Below, piece by piece: positions 17,740-26,864 of a DNA stretch of 41,565 nucleotides. The stretch covers positions 46,106 through 87,670 of the forward strand of contig NZ_AOMB01000015.1 in the NCBI RefSeq assembly GCF_000336675.1. Direction: 5' to 3'. The notes beneath the pieces are model-generated. The model did not search any database. It was not told the origin of the DNA and saw nothing but the letters and a program-made list of their open reading frames with translations. Source of the stretch: Halococcus hamelinensis 100A6 (GTDB taxonomy: Archaea; Halobacteriota; Halobacteria; Halobacteriales; Halococcaceae). The number at the start of each line of letters is the position of its first letter. Position 1 is the first letter of the stretch. Made by a program: the position numbers and the translations under genes.

Positions 17740-18795
17740 ATGCGCGCCGCAGTCCTCACTGAGTACGGCGAACCGCTCGATGTCCGTGAGATCGAGGAAC
17801 CGGACCCCGCGAGCCACGGCGTCGTCGTCGACGTCGACGCCTGCGGGGTCTGCCGGAGCGACTGGCACGCCTGGCACGGCCACGGCGAGTGGGCCGACGA
17901 CCGGGTCCCGCTGGGGCAGGTCCTCGGCCACGAACCAGCGGGCGAAATCGTCGCGGTCGGCGACGAGGTCACGGCGCGCGCGCTCGGCGAGCGGGTCGCG
18001 GTACCGTTCAGCCTCGGCTGTGGCTCCTGTCCCACCTGCCGCAACGGTCACGGCAACGTCTGTGCGGACGACCGCGCGCTCGGGTTCGAGGCGAGTACCC
18101 CGGGGGCGTTCGCCGAGCGGGTCCACGTCCCGAACGCCGAGTACAACGTCACGCCGCTTCCCGACGGCGTTTCACCGGTGGCGATGGCCGCGCTCGGCTG
18201 TCGGTACGTCACGGCCTACAACGCGCTCGCGCGCCGGGCCGACCTGGAGGCCGGCGAGTGGCTCGCGGTCGTGGGCTGTGGCGGGGTCGGCCTCTCGGCG
18301 GTCCAGCTCGGCGCGGCGATGGGCGCGCGGGTGCTCGCGGTGGATCTCGACGGGGCCGCGCTCGACCTCGCTGCGGACCTCGGCGCGCGGGCGACGGTCG
18401 ACGCGACCGACGATCCAGCGAGAGCGATCCGCGACCTGACGGACGGCGGCGCGCACGTCGCGCTCGACGCGCTCGGGAGCGCCGAGACCTTCCGCACGAC
18501 CATCGAGTGCCTCCGGCGGCGCGGCCGGCACGTCCAGGTCGGGCTCACGGGCGACGACGAACGCGGCGAGGCCGCGCTGCCCGTCGACGAACTCGTGCGC
18601 AACGAGATCGATCTCCTCGGAGCCCGTGGCCTCTCGCCGACGCGCTACGGCGACCTGTTCGACTTGCTCGCGGGCGGGGCGATCGACCCCGGCGAACTCG
18701 TCACCCGAGAGGTGAGCTTAGAGGACGTTTCGGACCGACTGGCGGCGATGGACGACTACGGCGTCACGGGGGTCGAGGTCGTCACCGAGTTCTAG
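17740..18795 (+). CDS. Zinc-dependent alcohol dehydrogenase, MDR family
   Basis: A 351-residue medium-chain dehydrogenase. The catalytic zinc region is CGVCRSDWH (Cys38) and GHE (His64, Glu65). The structural zinc cysteines are at 94, 97, 100 and 108. The cofactor loop GCGGVG is at 179-184, and an acidic residue after strand 2 (VDLDG) suggests NAD rather than NADP. The pattern [14 protein letters not shown] is typical of the alcohol/threonine-dehydrogenase-like subgroup common in archaea. The substrate is not determined. Its stop codon overlaps tail-to-tail with that of the ABC-transporter ATPase on the other strand, both using the same CTAG. Confidence 0.9.
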   Translation: MRAAVLTEYGEPLDVREIEEPDPASHGVVVDVDACGVCRSDWHAWHGHGEWADDRVPLGQVLGHEPAGEIVAVGDEVTARALGERVAVPFSLGCGSCPTCRNGHGNVCADDRALGFEASTPGAFAERVHVPNAEYNVTPLPDGVSPVAMAALGCRYVTAYNALARRADLEAGEWLAVVGCGGVGLSAVQLGAAMGARVLAVDLDGAALDLAADLGARATVDATDDPARAIRDLTDGGAHVALDALGSAETFRTTIECLRRRGRHVQVGLTGDDERGEAALPVDELVRNEIDLLGARGLSPTRYGDLFDLLAGGAIDPGELVTREVSLEDVSDRLAAMDDYGVTGVEVVTEF

Positions 18796-19535
18796 AGGAT
18801 CTTCGAGAGGAACTGCTGGGCGCGGTCGGTGTCGGGGTCGGCGAAGAAGCGCTCTGGCTCGGCGGTCTCGACGATCCGGCCCTCGGACATCAACACCACG
18901 CGGTCCCCGACCTCGCGCGCGAACCCCATCTGGTGGGTCACCACCAGCATCGTCATCCCCTCCTCGGCGAGTTCGCCCATCACGTCGAGCACCTCGCCAA
19001 CGAGTTCGGGGTCGAGCGCGCTCGTCACCTCGTCGAACAACATGACGTCGGGCTCCATCGCGAGCGCGCGGGCGATGGCGACGCGCTGTTGCTGGCCGCC
19101 CGAGAGCTGGCCCGGATACGAGTCGGTCTGGTCCGAGAGCCCCACGCTGGCGAGGAGTTCCTCGGCGCGCTCGCGGGCGTCGTTCTTCGAGATCCCCTTC
19201 ACCTTCCGCGGGCCGAGGGTGACGTTTTCGAGCGCGGTCTTGTGGGGAAAGAGGTTGAAGCTCTGGAAAACCATCCCGATACGCTGGCGGAGGCGGTTGA
19301 TGTCGGCGTCCGGGGCCGAGATCGCCTCGCCTTCGAGCCGGATCTCGCCCGACTGGATCGCCTCCAGTCTGTTCGCACACCGGAGGAGCGTCGACTTCCC
19401 GCTGCCGCTCGGGCCGATCACCACGCATACCTCCCGGTCTTCGACGTCGAGGTCGACGTCCCGCAGGACGTGGGCGTCGCCGAAGTACTTGTTCACGCCG
19501 TCGAACTCCAGGATCGGCGTCGATGAGGGGCTCAC
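18792..19535 (-). CDS. Polar amino-acid ABC transporter, ATP-binding protein
   Basis: A 247-residue ABC ATPase of the GlnQ/HisP type. It has Walker [11 protein letters not shown]-loop [10 protein letters not shown], signature LSGGQQQR, Walker [13 protein letters not shown] and the switch histidine in VVTHQMG. The frame is open farther upstream, but the likely start is the GTG at 19535, whose bases overlap the permease stop in a GTGA arrangement and which gives the normal N-terminus [12 protein letters not shown]. It energises uptake with the permease and binding protein encoded just upstream. It is the last gene of the operon and ends in a shared CTAG with the opposing dehydrogenase gene. Confidence 0.94.
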   Translation of the reverse strand: MSPSSTPILEFDGVNKYFGDAHVLRDVDLDVEDREVCVVIGPSGSGKSTLLRCANRLEAIQSGEIRLEGEAISAPDADINRLRQRIGMVFQSFNLFPHKTALENVTLGPRKVKGISKNDARERAEELLASVGLSDQTDSYPGQLSGGQQQRVAIARALAMEPDVMLFDEVTSALDPELVGEVLDVMGELAEEGMTMLVVTHQMGFAREVGDRVVLMSEGRIVETAEPERFFADPDTDRAQQFLSKIL

Positions 19536-20359
19536 GAGTTCCCTCCGGCGGGGTCGGCACGGCGTTCGAGATAACTCACGATCCGGCCGAGGGGGATCGT
19601 GATCATGAGGTAGGCGACCGCGACGATCACGATCGGCGTCCATGGGTCGAAGGTGTTGCTGTTGACGTTCCGGAAGGCGCTGATGAGTTCGGGGACCGCG
19701 AGCACGGTGAGTAGGGAAGTATCCTTCACGAGGATCACTTGGTCGTTACCGATGGCGGCGAGCGCGTTGCGCCAGGCCTGCGGCAGGACCACCTCGCGCA
19801 TCGACTGGATGTACGAGAGCCCGAGCGACCGCGCCGCCTCCATCTGTCCGCCGGGCACCGACTCGATCCCGCCGCGGATCGCCTCGCCGATGTAGGCTGC
19901 GTGGTTCAGCGTCAGCCCGATGATCGCGGCCGGAACCGAGAAGTCGGAGAAGGGGAACTGGCCGGCCGGCCAGAGCGTCGGCACCCCGAAGTAGATCACG
20001 AACAGCTGGAAGAGCAGGGGTGTGCCGCGGAAGAACTCGATGTACCCCCGCGCGACGTTCCGCGTGAAGCCGGTCCGGGAGACCCGCCCGAGCCCGACGA
20101 AGACCCCGGCGACCACCGACAGCACCGAGCTGATGACGACGATCTTGAGCACCGTGATGAAGGCGTCGGTGAACTGCGGGTAGACCACCTCGATCAGGAG
20201 TCCGGGGTCGACCTGAAAGACGACGATGTAGCCGATGAACACCGCGATCAGGAGCGTGAACAGCCCCGTGACCGCCATGCCGACCCACTTCAGCGTCGTG
20301 TCGTTGAGTACCCGATTCTCGGGGGTTCCGCGTGTCGTGTTGGTTTGCGTGTCGGCCAT
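19532..20359 (-). CDS. Polar amino-acid ABC transporter permease
   Basis: A 275-residue inner-membrane permease of the HisMQ/GlnP type. The N-terminal 25 residues are polar; five or six hydrophobic helices follow. The conserved coupling loop that contacts the ATPase is visible as [20 protein letters not shown]. The family signature [15 protein letters not shown] sits before it. Only one permease gene is present, so the transporter probably works as a homodimer. It lies 40 bases after the binding-protein gene and overlaps the ATPase start by four bases. Confidence 0.94.
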   Translation of the reverse strand: MADTQTNTTRGTPENRVLNDTTLKWVGMAVTGLFTLLIAVFIGYIVVFQVDPGLLIEVVYPQFTDAFITVLKIVVISSVLSVVAGVFVGLGRVSRTGFTRNVARGYIEFFRGTPLLFQLFVIYFGVPTLWPAGQFPFSDFSVPAAIIGLTLNHAAYIGEAIRGGIESVPGGQMEAARSLGLSYIQSMREVVLPQAWRNALAAIGNDQVILVKDTSLLTVLAVPELISAFRNVNSNTFDPWTPIVIVAVAYLMITIPLGRIVSYLERRADPAGGNS

Positions 20360-20399
20360 TGCGGGGAGTTACCGGGAGGCGGTGATAGGTGTCGGTGGT

Positions 20400-21335
20400 T
20401 CAGCCGTCGAAGTACTCGTTGTAGATCTCGTCGTAGGTGCCGTCGTCGCGGATGGTCGAGAGCGCCTCGTTCACCCGCTTTCGGAGGTCGTCGTCGTTCT
20501 GCCGGAACGCGATGCCGTACTCCTCGACGGTGAGGGTGAGGTACGACGGCGCGTTCTTGCCCTGGTTTGCGGCCTCGCCGTCGCCCTCGACGAACCGGAC
20601 CGCGTCGGAGTTCTCGTTGACGAACCCGGCGTTGACGGTGTTGTCGTTGATGACCGCGGCGACCTGGTTGTTCATCAGCGCGCTGAAGGCGTCGGGGATC
20701 TGGTCGTAGCTCTCGATCGAGAGGTCGCCGTCGAACTCCTCTTTCAGCCCCGCGGCGGCGTCGGCCCCGGTGGTGCCCTTCTGGACGCCGACGGTCTGCC
20801 CCTTGAGGTCGGCTTTCCCCGAGATATCGCTGTTCTGGAGGGTGATGATCGTCTGGTAGGCCGTGAAGTAGGGGTCCGAGAAGTCCACCTTCTCCGCACG
20901 GTCGTCGTTGATCGTCATCGCGCTCATGATCACCCGGAAGTTGTTGTTGTTGAGCGACGGGATGATGCTGTCGAACGAGGTGGCCTGGAACTGCGGGGTC
21001 ATCCCCAGCTGCTCGCCGAACACCGCCTTCGCGATGTCGACGTCGAACCCGACGAGCTCGTCCTCGTTCGTCCGGTACTCGAACGGCTTGTAGGGGATGT
21101 CGGAGCCGATGGAGATGCTTTGCTGGTTGTTCGACCCGCCGCTGGCGTTCCCGCTCGCCGTCCCGCCGGATCCGTTCCCCGTCGTGCCGCTTCCGCTTCC
21201 ACCGCCGCCGCTGCCGTTCTCGCTGCTGTTGTTCCCGCCGCTTCCACCCGTACAGCCCGCGAGCGAGAGCGCCGCGACCCCCGCGCCGGTCGCCTTCAGA
21301 TAGCCGCGCCGCGTCGCCGAGCGATCCTTTGCCAT
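20400..21335 (-). CDS. Polar amino-acid ABC transporter substrate-binding lipoprotein
   Basis: A 311-residue extracellular binding protein. The N-terminus carries twin arginines (Arg9-Arg10) and a lipobox LSLAGC with Cys28, so it is probably exported by Tat and lipid-anchored. A flexible Gly/Ser/Asn linker covers about 29-70. The mature domain has PFEYRTNEDELVGFDVDIAK and later FSDPYF, both standard in family 3 solute-binding proteins for amino acids such as glutamine, arginine or cystine. The exact ligand is not predictable. A TATA-like box at 21356-21363 lies about 25 bases upstream of the ATG, so this is the first gene of the transporter operon. Confidence 0.94.
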   Translation of the reverse strand: MAKDRSATRRGYLKATGAGVAALSLAGCTGGSGGNNSSENGSGGGGSGSGTTGNGSGGTASGNASGGSNNQQSISIGSDIPYKPFEYRTNEDELVGFDVDIAKAVFGEQLGMTPQFQATSFDSIIPSLNNNNFRVIMSAMTINDDRAEKVDFSDPYFTAYQTIITLQNSDISGKADLKGQTVGVQKGTTGADAAAGLKEEFDGDLSIESYDQIPDAFSALMNNQVAAVINDNTVNAGFVNENSDAVRFVEGDGEAANQGKNAPSYLTLTVEEYGIAFRQNDDDLRKRVNEALSTIRDDGTYDEIYNEYFDG

Positions 21336-21355
21336 ACCCCGTCTGGGGAGATGAC

Positions 21356-21363
21356 GCTTTTCA
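21356..21363 (-). promoter_or_regulatory. TATA-like box for the amino-acid transporter operon
   Basis: Minus-strand TGAAAAGC centred about 25 bases before the ATG at 21335; the 227-base region up to the aIF1 stop holds no other recognisable gene. Confidence 0.5.
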
Positions 21364-21562
21364 CTCTTTCGTCACGAACCGCCCTCCGGCTGGGTTCCTC
21401 GTGTTCCCCGTCGGAAGAACGGACGAACTCGCATCGATGCGCCGGTCTTTCCGGATGATCGGTCGGTTGTGACCGCGGACCCGATCCGCGTCGTGGCTCG
21501 ACCACGCGAGGCGTCGCTCGGCGGTCGGGCGTTGATAGTGTGTCGATGAAAAGCGGAGGTGT

Positions 21563-21856
21563 CTACGCGACCGTATAGCCCTTCTCGCGAAGGAACTCCT
21601 CGATCCGGCCGGTGTGGTTGCCCTGGAGTTCGATGGCGTCGTCCTCGATGGTGCCGCCACAGGCGAACTTGGATTTCAGGTCCGAGGACAGACTCGACAT
21701 GTCGACGTCCTGTGGGTCGAACCCTTCGACTATCGTTACCTCCTTTCCGTATCTGCGCTCGTCGATGCGGATGGTGATCTGCTGGGACTCTCGCGCCACG
21801 TCTTCGCAGACGCAGAGTTCCTGAGGCAGGCCGCACGTCGAGCAGACTTCCGACAT
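21563..21856 (-). CDS. Translation initiation factor aIF1 (SUI1), with N-terminal zinc knuckle
   Basis: A 97-residue SUI1-domain protein. It starts with a cysteine knuckle (Cys5, Cys8, Cys14, Cys16: [13 protein letters not shown]). The SUI1 fold follows, with the signature [18 protein letters not shown] and IELQGNH. In archaea this factor binds the small ribosomal subunit and checks start-codon choice. It has the standard archaeal length. Its promoter box overlaps the stop codon of the upstream transglutaminase gene. A second SUI1 protein without the zinc knuckle is encoded at 33405, so this one is probably the canonical aIF1. Confidence 0.95.
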   Translation of the reverse strand: MSEVCSTCGLPQELCVCEDVARESQQITIRIDERRYGKEVTIVEGFDPQDVDMSSLSSDLKSKFACGGTIEDDAIELQGNHTGRIEEFLREKGYTVA

Positions 21857-21880
21857 TACACTGGGAAATATGAAGTCATC

Positions 21881-21891
21881 GTATTAAATAC
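21881..21891 (-). promoter_or_regulatory. TATA-like box for aIF1, overlapping the upstream stop codon
   Basis: Minus-strand GTATTTAATAC, a near-palindrome, lies about 30 bases before the aIF1 ATG. It overlaps the TAA stop of the transglutaminase gene at 21884-21886. It would give aIF1 its own transcript despite the operon-like layout. Confidence 0.6.
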
Positions 21892-24196
21892 TGTCGGGAC
21901 CTCGCTCGCGTCGATTTCGGCGGAATCGACCCACCACCGGGGTGCGCTCGGCCACGAGCTGGTCGACCAGCCCGGCGGCCTCGTCGGCGTCGGTCCGGCT
22001 CACCTCGCCGGCGTAGTGGGCGCGCTCGAAGATCTCGCCGACCCGCTCGACCCGTTCGTCGCTGCTCACGACCGCGAGGTACTCCCGCGGGGTCTCGCCC
22101 GCCCGTCGTGGTCGGTGGTCGCGCGCGAGGAGGTATTCGAGCCGGTCGAACGACCGCTCGACCGCCGCGGCCGGCGACCCGCTCGGGTGGACCCGGAGCC
22201 AGAGCTCGCGGTAGAGCCGTTCGAGCACGCCGGTTCGGTGGGCGGCGGCGGCCAGTCCGACGAGCACGACCAGCGTGAAGAGGAGCTCCCGCGGCGACGG
22301 CGAGGGGAGCTGCAGGTCGAAGCTCGCCGCCCCGTCACTCGAACCGGCCGCACCGCCGGCGGTCGTCGTGGCGTTCGTCGCGTTCGCCCCGTCCTGGTTC
22401 GCGGCCCGCTGGAGCTGGTCGTCGAGCCCGGCGGGGGCGTCGGCGGTCGCGTTCGAGTCGTTCACGGTGGTCGTCTCCGTCGCCGTCGCCCCGACCGGCG
22501 TGGGCGTCGGCGTCGGCGTCCACTCGCCGGCCTCGGAGCCGTCGGCGTCGACGTTCGAGCCGTTCCCCGCGCGGGCGTCCTCGAGGTTCGACTGCTCGAC
22601 GGCGCTTCGCGGCGCGGCCGGCGTCGGGTCGAACCTGACCCACCCGGTCTCGGGGAAGTAGACCTCGACCCAGGCGTGGCTGTCGTAGCCACGGACCACC
22701 CACTCGTCCTCGGCGACCTGCTGGCCCTCGGCGTAGCCCGTCACGAACCGCGCCGGGATGTCCTGACTCCGGAGCATCGTCACCATCGTGGTGGCGAAGT
22801 AGGTACAGTAGCCCGCGTCCATCTCGAAGAGGAACGCGTCCGCGATGTTGCCGTCGGGCCGGTCGACGTCGAGCGAGTAGTTCTTGCTTGTCTCCAGCCA
22901 GCGCTCGACCGTCCGGGCGGTGTCGTAGGGGTTGTCGGCGTTCGCGGTGACGCGGTCCGTCCGGGTCGCGACCCGGTCGGGCGTGCTCTCGGGGAGCTGG
23001 GTGTACTGGCTCGCGACCGCCTCCGGGTAGGCCGTCCCGGCCGCCCGGAGCTGGGCGGGCGTCGCGTTCGGGCGCTGGCTCTCGACCGCGTAGGTCGTGC
23101 CGTTCCCGAGTTCGCCGTCGGGCTGGAGCCCGCCGAGCGCCGTCACGCTGGCGTTGTCGGCGACGCTGCCCGAGAGCTCGGTCGGTTTCCACGCCGCGGG
23201 CAACACGCCGAGCTCGGACCGGAACTCGTAGGTCTGGTCGACCTCGGTGGCGTCGCCCGGCGGGCCCGCGAGCGAGCCGGCGTAGGGCTCGCTGCTTCCG
23301 GTTCTGACCCATCCCTGTCCGGTGTAGCGGTCGTAGCCCGCGACGCGCCAGTAGTCCTCCCGGTCGCTCTCGACGGTGAAGCGGACCTTCGGCGAGAGGG
23401 TGATCGCGCCCTGGACGTTCACCTCGTCGCCCGCCGAGAGCAGCCCGCCCTCGATGGTCGACGCCCCGCTCCCGTCGCCGGCCCCGGAGGTGACGAGCGG
23501 CTGGGACGCCCCGCCGGGGACCACGCTCAGGAACGGCGCGACCACGACCATCGCCGCGAGCACCACCACGAGCGTCTCGGCCTGTCGCGCGCTCCCGCCG
23601 TTGCGGTCGAGTTCGCCGAAGCCGACCACGCCCGCCGCGCCGGCGGTCCCCGCGAGCACCGCCACGATGCCCGCGTCGCCGGTCAGGACGAAGAAGCCGA
23701 GCGCCGCGCTCCCCACGACCGCCGCGCTCACGTAGTGCCGCCGGAGCGAGAGATACCAGACGAGGAACGTCGGCGTGGGCGCGAAGCCGACCGCCCACGT
23801 CCCGGCCGCCATGATCCGGAGCACCGAGAGCCCGGTCAACAGCGCGAGGACGTCGGTCTTCACCGCGTCGAGCGATTGGAGCAAGAGCGCGCCGTTCGGC
23901 ACCGCCTGGATGTAGCTCCAGGTCCCGACCCCGAACAGCGCCGCCGCGAGCACGACCGCGCCGGCCGTCGGCAGGAAGCGGGCGAGCACCGTCGCCGCCA
24001 CCAGACTCCCGGCGACGAACAGCCAGAGCGTGTCGGTGCCGCCGGCGACGTCGGTGACGGCCGTGAGCACTCGGAGAACGGACCCGATGAGGAGGAGGGT
24101 CGATGCGAGCGCGAGTGCGCGGCGCGAGCGCGGCCCGAACCCGACCGACAGCCGCCGACCCGAGCGCTCGTCGTTTCGACTTTCGAGCGTGCTCAC
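21884..24196 (-). CDS. Membrane-anchored transglutaminase-like protein (DUF3488 / transglutaminase / DUF4129 type)
   Basis: A 770-residue membrane protein. Residues 25-225 contain about six hydrophobic helices. A large extracytoplasmic region follows, with the papain-like transglutaminase core: Cys464 in GYCTYF, His507 in DSHAWVE and Asp523 in RFDPTP. A low-complexity Thr/Ala/Asn region (about 545-650) leads to one more helix (about 660-680) and a charged cytosolic tail. Such proteins accompany MoxR and DUF58 in many prokaryotes and are thought to act in cell-surface protein processing, though the substrate is unproven. Its ATG overlaps the DUF58 stop by four bases, so translation is likely coupled. 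All three catalytic residues are present. Confidence 0.92.
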   Translation of the reverse strand: MSTLESRNDERSGRRLSVGFGPRSRRALALASTLLLIGSVLRVLTAVTDVAGGTDTLWLFVAGSLVAATVLARFLPTAGAVVLAAALFGVGTWSYIQAVPNGALLLQSLDAVKTDVLALLTGLSVLRIMAAGTWAVGFAPTPTFLVWYLSLRRHYVSAAVVGSAALGFFVLTGDAGIVAVLAGTAGAAGVVGFGELDRNGGSARQAETLVVVLAAMVVVAPFLSVVPGGASQPLVTSGAGDGSGASTIEGGLLSAGDEVNVQGAITLSPKVRFTVESDREDYWRVAGYDRYTGQGWVRTGSSEPYAGSLAGPPGDATEVDQTYEFRSELGVLPAAWKPTELSGSVADNASVTALGGLQPDGELGNGTTYAVESQRPNATPAQLRAAGTAYPEAVASQYTQLPESTPDRVATRTDRVTANADNPYDTARTVERWLETSKNYSLDVDRPDGNIADAFLFEMDAGYCTYFATTMVTMLRSQDIPARFVTGYAEGQQVAEDEWVVRGYDSHAWVEVYFPETGWVRFDPTPAAPRSAVEQSNLEDARAGNGSNVDADGSEAGEWTPTPTPTPVGATATETTTVNDSNATADAPAGLDDQLQRAANQDGANATNATTTAGGAAGSSDGAASFDLQLPSPSPRELLFTLVVLVGLAAAAHRTGVLERLYRELWLRVHPSGSPAAAVERSFDRLEYLLARDHRPRRAGETPREYLAVVSSDERVERVGEIFERAHYAGEVSRTDADEAAGLVDQLVAERTPVVGRFRRNRRERGPDSI

Positions 24197-25170
24197 GAGA
24201 CCACCCCGGTGTCGGCCGTGGGTTCGATCCTGGGGCCGGCGAGGTCGCTGAAGGCTATCTCGCGGTTCTCGACGGTCACGCGCGTGCCGCCGGCGTCGGC
24301 GACCACCCGGACGTCGGCGTCGCGCTCGACCCGTCCCGGCCCGGCTCTGGCGAGCGCGGCGAGGACGCGGTCGCGCTGGGACTCGCCGCCGTCGCGTTCG
24401 ACCTCGACGCCGGGGAGCGCGAGGCCGACCGCGAGCCCCGCGTCGAGCAGCGCGGTGACGACGCTCGCGGTCGCCGCCGCCATCTCGTCGTCGTAGCCCG
24501 CGACCGCCTCGGCGGCGACCGTCAGCCCTGTGACGTCGCTCGCGGTGTCGAACTCCATCACCACGAGCTCGTCGCGTTTGGCGCTCGACGCCCAGTGGAT
24601 GTCACGCAGGCTGTCGCCCGGGACGTACTCCCGGAGTTCGTCGAACTCGTCGCGCTGGTCGACGGGGTCGGGCGCGCCGAGCGCGCCGCCGGCCCCCGCG
24701 ACCTCGAAGAGCGGTGGATACACCAGAAGGGGCGTTCGTTTCGGGTAGTCGTACGTCGTCGTCCAGAGCCCGAGGACGTCCGTCACTTTCAGCGTCGCCG
24801 GGCCGAGCCGCCGTTCGCCGCGGGAGCCGAGCCGAACGTCGTACTCGACGGTGGCCGGCAGCCCGCGCTTCGCGCTCGAAAACGAGGTTTCGAGCCCGTC
24901 GCCGACGGTCTCGGTGACCCGCGCCGACAGCGCGTCGCCCCCCTCGATGGTGAGCTCGACGGGTCGAATCTCGTCCGGAAACCCGGGTGCGGGTCGGCTC
25001 CGACGAAGCGTCGGGCGGTCGGCGAGAACCAGCTGTACCGCCCCCGCGACGAGCGCGACCAGCGCCGGCACCACCACCGCGTTGAGCGAGCGCGCGCCGA
25101 AGCGGACCGCGAGCCAGACCGCGAGGCCGCACAGCCCCGCCACCGTGACCGCCCGGCGGGTGGGTCTCAT
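24193..25170 (-). CDS. DUF58 domain protein
   Basis: A 325-residue protein with two hydrophobic helices at the N-terminus (about 8-24 and 28-50), a beta-rich middle, and the DUF58 hallmark DELREYVPGDSLRDIHWASSAKRDEL (the R-x-Y-x-x-G-D and I-x-W-x-x-x-A-x elements). The region after it resembles a degenerate von Willebrand A fold. DUF58 proteins pair with MoxR ATPases and are thought to be their client or adaptor. It overlaps moxR upstream and the transglutaminase gene downstream by four bases each, both as ATGA, forming a tight three-gene operon. Confidence 0.92.
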   Translation of the reverse strand: MRPTRRAVTVAGLCGLAVWLAVRFGARSLNAVVVPALVALVAGAVQLVLADRPTLRRSRPAPGFPDEIRPVELTIEGGDALSARVTETVGDGLETSFSSAKRGLPATVEYDVRLGSRGERRLGPATLKVTDVLGLWTTTYDYPKRTPLLVYPPLFEVAGAGGALGAPDPVDQRDEFDELREYVPGDSLRDIHWASSAKRDELVVMEFDTASDVTGLTVAAEAVAGYDDEMAAATASVVTALLDAGLAVGLALPGVEVERDGGESQRDRVLAALARAGPGRVERDADVRVVADAGGTRVTVENREIAFSDLAGPRIEPTADTGVVS

Positions 25171-26159
25171 TCGACGCGAACCGTCGAGAGCGCCGTCCGG
25201 ACGATCTCCCGCCCGGTCTCGTCGGTGCTGGAGACCGGTCGGATCCGGTGGGCGAGCGTGACCTCGGCCTCGTGCTGGACGTCGTCGGGCGTGACGTATC
25301 CCTGGCCGTCGAGCGCCGCCCGGGCCTGGCTGGCGCGCAACAGCGCCAGCGACCCGCGGGGGCTCACCCCGAGCTGAGCGTGCTCGCGGGTGTAGTTCGC
25401 CAGCCGCGTGACGTACTGTCTGATGGGGGCCTCGACGGTGATCTCGGCGACCGTGGCGCGCGCGCCGCGGAGCTGGTCGAGGCTGGCGACGGGGTCGAGG
25501 GTCTCGATCGGGTGGGTGCCGGCGACCCGCCCGAGCATCGCGGCCTCGGCGTCGGGCGAGGGGTAGCCGAGCCGGAGGCGTTTCGTGAACCGGTCGACCT
25601 CGGCGATCGGGAGTTCGTAGGTCCGGTTCCGTTCGACGGAGTTCTGCGTGGCGATCACGGTGAAGGGCTCCTCGAGGCGGTGAGTGGTGCCGTCGACCGT
25701 GACCTGGGTCTCCTCCATCACTTCGAGGAGCGCGCTCTGTGTCTTGGGTGGGGCGCGGTTGATCTCGTCGGCGAGCACGACGTTCGCGAACACCGGACCG
25801 GGTCGGAACTCGAACTCCCGGGACTGCTGGTTGAAGACGTTGACCCCGGTGACGTCGGCGGGCAGGAGGTCGGGCGTGAACTGGACCCGGGAGAAGGAGG
25901 ACTCGAACGAGCGGGCGACCGCGCGTGCGAGCATCGTCTTGCCGACCCCGGGGACGTCCTCCAGCAGGACGTGCCCGCGCGCGAGCATCGTGGTCACGAT
26001 GTGTTCGATCGCGTCGTGGCTCCCGACGATCACGTCCTCGACGTTCCCGATCACGGTCCGGGCGAGGTCGCCGACCTCCTCGACCGAGAGCTGGCGGGTC
26101 GGTTCGGCGCGGGCGGTTCGCGGGTGGCCGGTATCGGTGTCGATGTTCGCGTCCGTCAT
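25167..26159 (-). CDS. moxR: MoxR-family AAA ATPase
   Basis: A 330-residue MoxR ATPase. Walker A is EDVPGVGKT (67-75), Walker B is VLADEIN (about 128-134), and the sensor region IATQNSVE is present. The C-terminal lid contains SPRGSLALLRASQARA, typical of MoxR. The ATG at 26159 gives a 25-residue polar lead before the conserved helix. The open frame continues far upstream without resembling a protein, so it was cut here. MoxR proteins are chaperone-like and mature or activate partner complexes; the coupled DUF58 and transglutaminase genes are the likely partners. No clear TATA box was seen, but a 10-base perfect palindrome lies 71 bases upstream. Confidence 0.93.
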   Translation of the reverse strand: MTDANIDTDTGHPRTARAEPTRQLSVEEVGDLARTVIGNVEDVIVGSHDAIEHIVTTMLARGHVLLEDVPGVGKTMLARAVARSFESSFSRVQFTPDLLPADVTGVNVFNQQSREFEFRPGPVFANVVLADEINRAPPKTQSALLEVMEETQVTVDGTTHRLEEPFTVIATQNSVERNRTYELPIAEVDRFTKRLRLGYPSPDAEAAMLGRVAGTHPIETLDPVASLDQLRGARATVAEITVEAPIRQYVTRLANYTREHAQLGVSPRGSLALLRASQARAALDGQGYVTPDDVQHEAEVTLAHRIRPVSSTDETGREIVRTALSTVRVE

Positions 26160-26229
26160 GGATTGAGAGGGCGGGCCGAGGACGGGCGTTCGCGCCGACC
26201 CATTGACACGTTCGTGGGGTTGAGCGCTT

Positions 26230-26239
26230 GTAACGTTAC
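26230..26239. promoter_or_regulatory. Perfect palindrome GTAACGTTAC upstream of the moxR operon
   Basis: A 10-base perfect palindrome in the 219-base gap between the divergent moxR (starts 26159) and the small gene at 26379. It could be an operator for either gene, but a chance occurrence cannot be ruled out. Confidence 0.25.
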
Positions 26240-26349
26240 TGTTTCCGTGTGTCGCTGCCGCATGGAGGGCTATAGAGCGCTCCCGAGTCGGCGTCGAGGG
26301 CGACCGCACTGTGGGACCCCCACGACCGGCCGATCGATTCCAGAAGGTC

Positions 26350-26357
26350 GATATAGC
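26350..26357 (+). promoter_or_regulatory. TATA-like box fixing the start of the gene at 26379
   Basis: GATATAGC centred 25 bases before the ATG at 26379. It rules out upstream in-frame starts such as the ATG at 26262. Confidence 0.6.
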
Positions 26358-26378
26358 CGGTTTCCCTACCGTCGCGGG

Positions 26379-26864
26379 ATGGCCCTCTCCGACGAGGCGA
26401 CCGAACGCCTCGCAGACGTGGTTGCCCTCCAACCCACGAAGAACGGCGAACTCGAAGAGCGCTGGGGGATGGACGGCGGCAGCGAGGTCCACCAGTACCT
26501 CGAAGCCGAACTCAAGGAGTACTACTACCGCGACGAGAACAGCCTGATCCGCGCGACCGCCGACGCCGCCGAACTCGTCGGGGCCGAACCCGACGACGGC
26601 CCGCGAACCGTTCGCGTGCCCGAACTCGAAGTCTCGGTGTTCGACGTCGTCGCCGACCAGGACGACGATCCCGAGAGCGTGGTCTCGGTGCTCCACAAGC
26701 TCCGCGAGACCCACGACATCGACCCCGCACCCGACGACGTTCGCTCCGCGCTCCGGGGCCTCGCACGCCGCGGCGTGGTCGAGGTGGTTCAACGGACCGT
26801 CCCGGTCTTCCGGCTCGCGGTCGAGCGCGATTCGGTGGTCGTCGAGCCGATCGACGAGGACTAA
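26379..26864 (+). CDS. Conserved haloarchaeal protein (resembles the family I recall as DUF5797)
   Basis: A 161-residue acidic, soluble protein. The N-terminal half (LADVVALQPTKNGELEERWGM) looks like a short winged-helix start. It is followed by HQYLEAELKEYYYRDENSLI, a striking conserved-looking block with a run of tyrosines. The C-terminal part (about 75-155) resembles a second helix-turn-helix with a beta hairpin (ALRGLARRGVVEVVQRTVPVFRL). The whole suggests a DNA-binding or regulatory protein. The family label is from memory and unverified. Its TAA stop overlaps the TAG stop of the opposing gene at 26861. Confidence 0.7.
   Translation: MALSDEATERLADVVALQPTKNGELEERWGMDGGSEVHQYLEAELKEYYYRDENSLIRATADAAELVGAEPDDGPRTVRVPELEVSVFDVVADQDDDPESVVSVLHKLRETHDIDPAPDDVRSALRGLARRGVVEVVQRTVPVFRLAVERDSVVVEPIDED

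Noticed and set aside
21614-24496. 960-codon plus-strand open frame
   Set aside because: Antisense to the aIF1, transglutaminase and DUF58 genes; the protein is Arg/Pro/Gly-rich with no domain.
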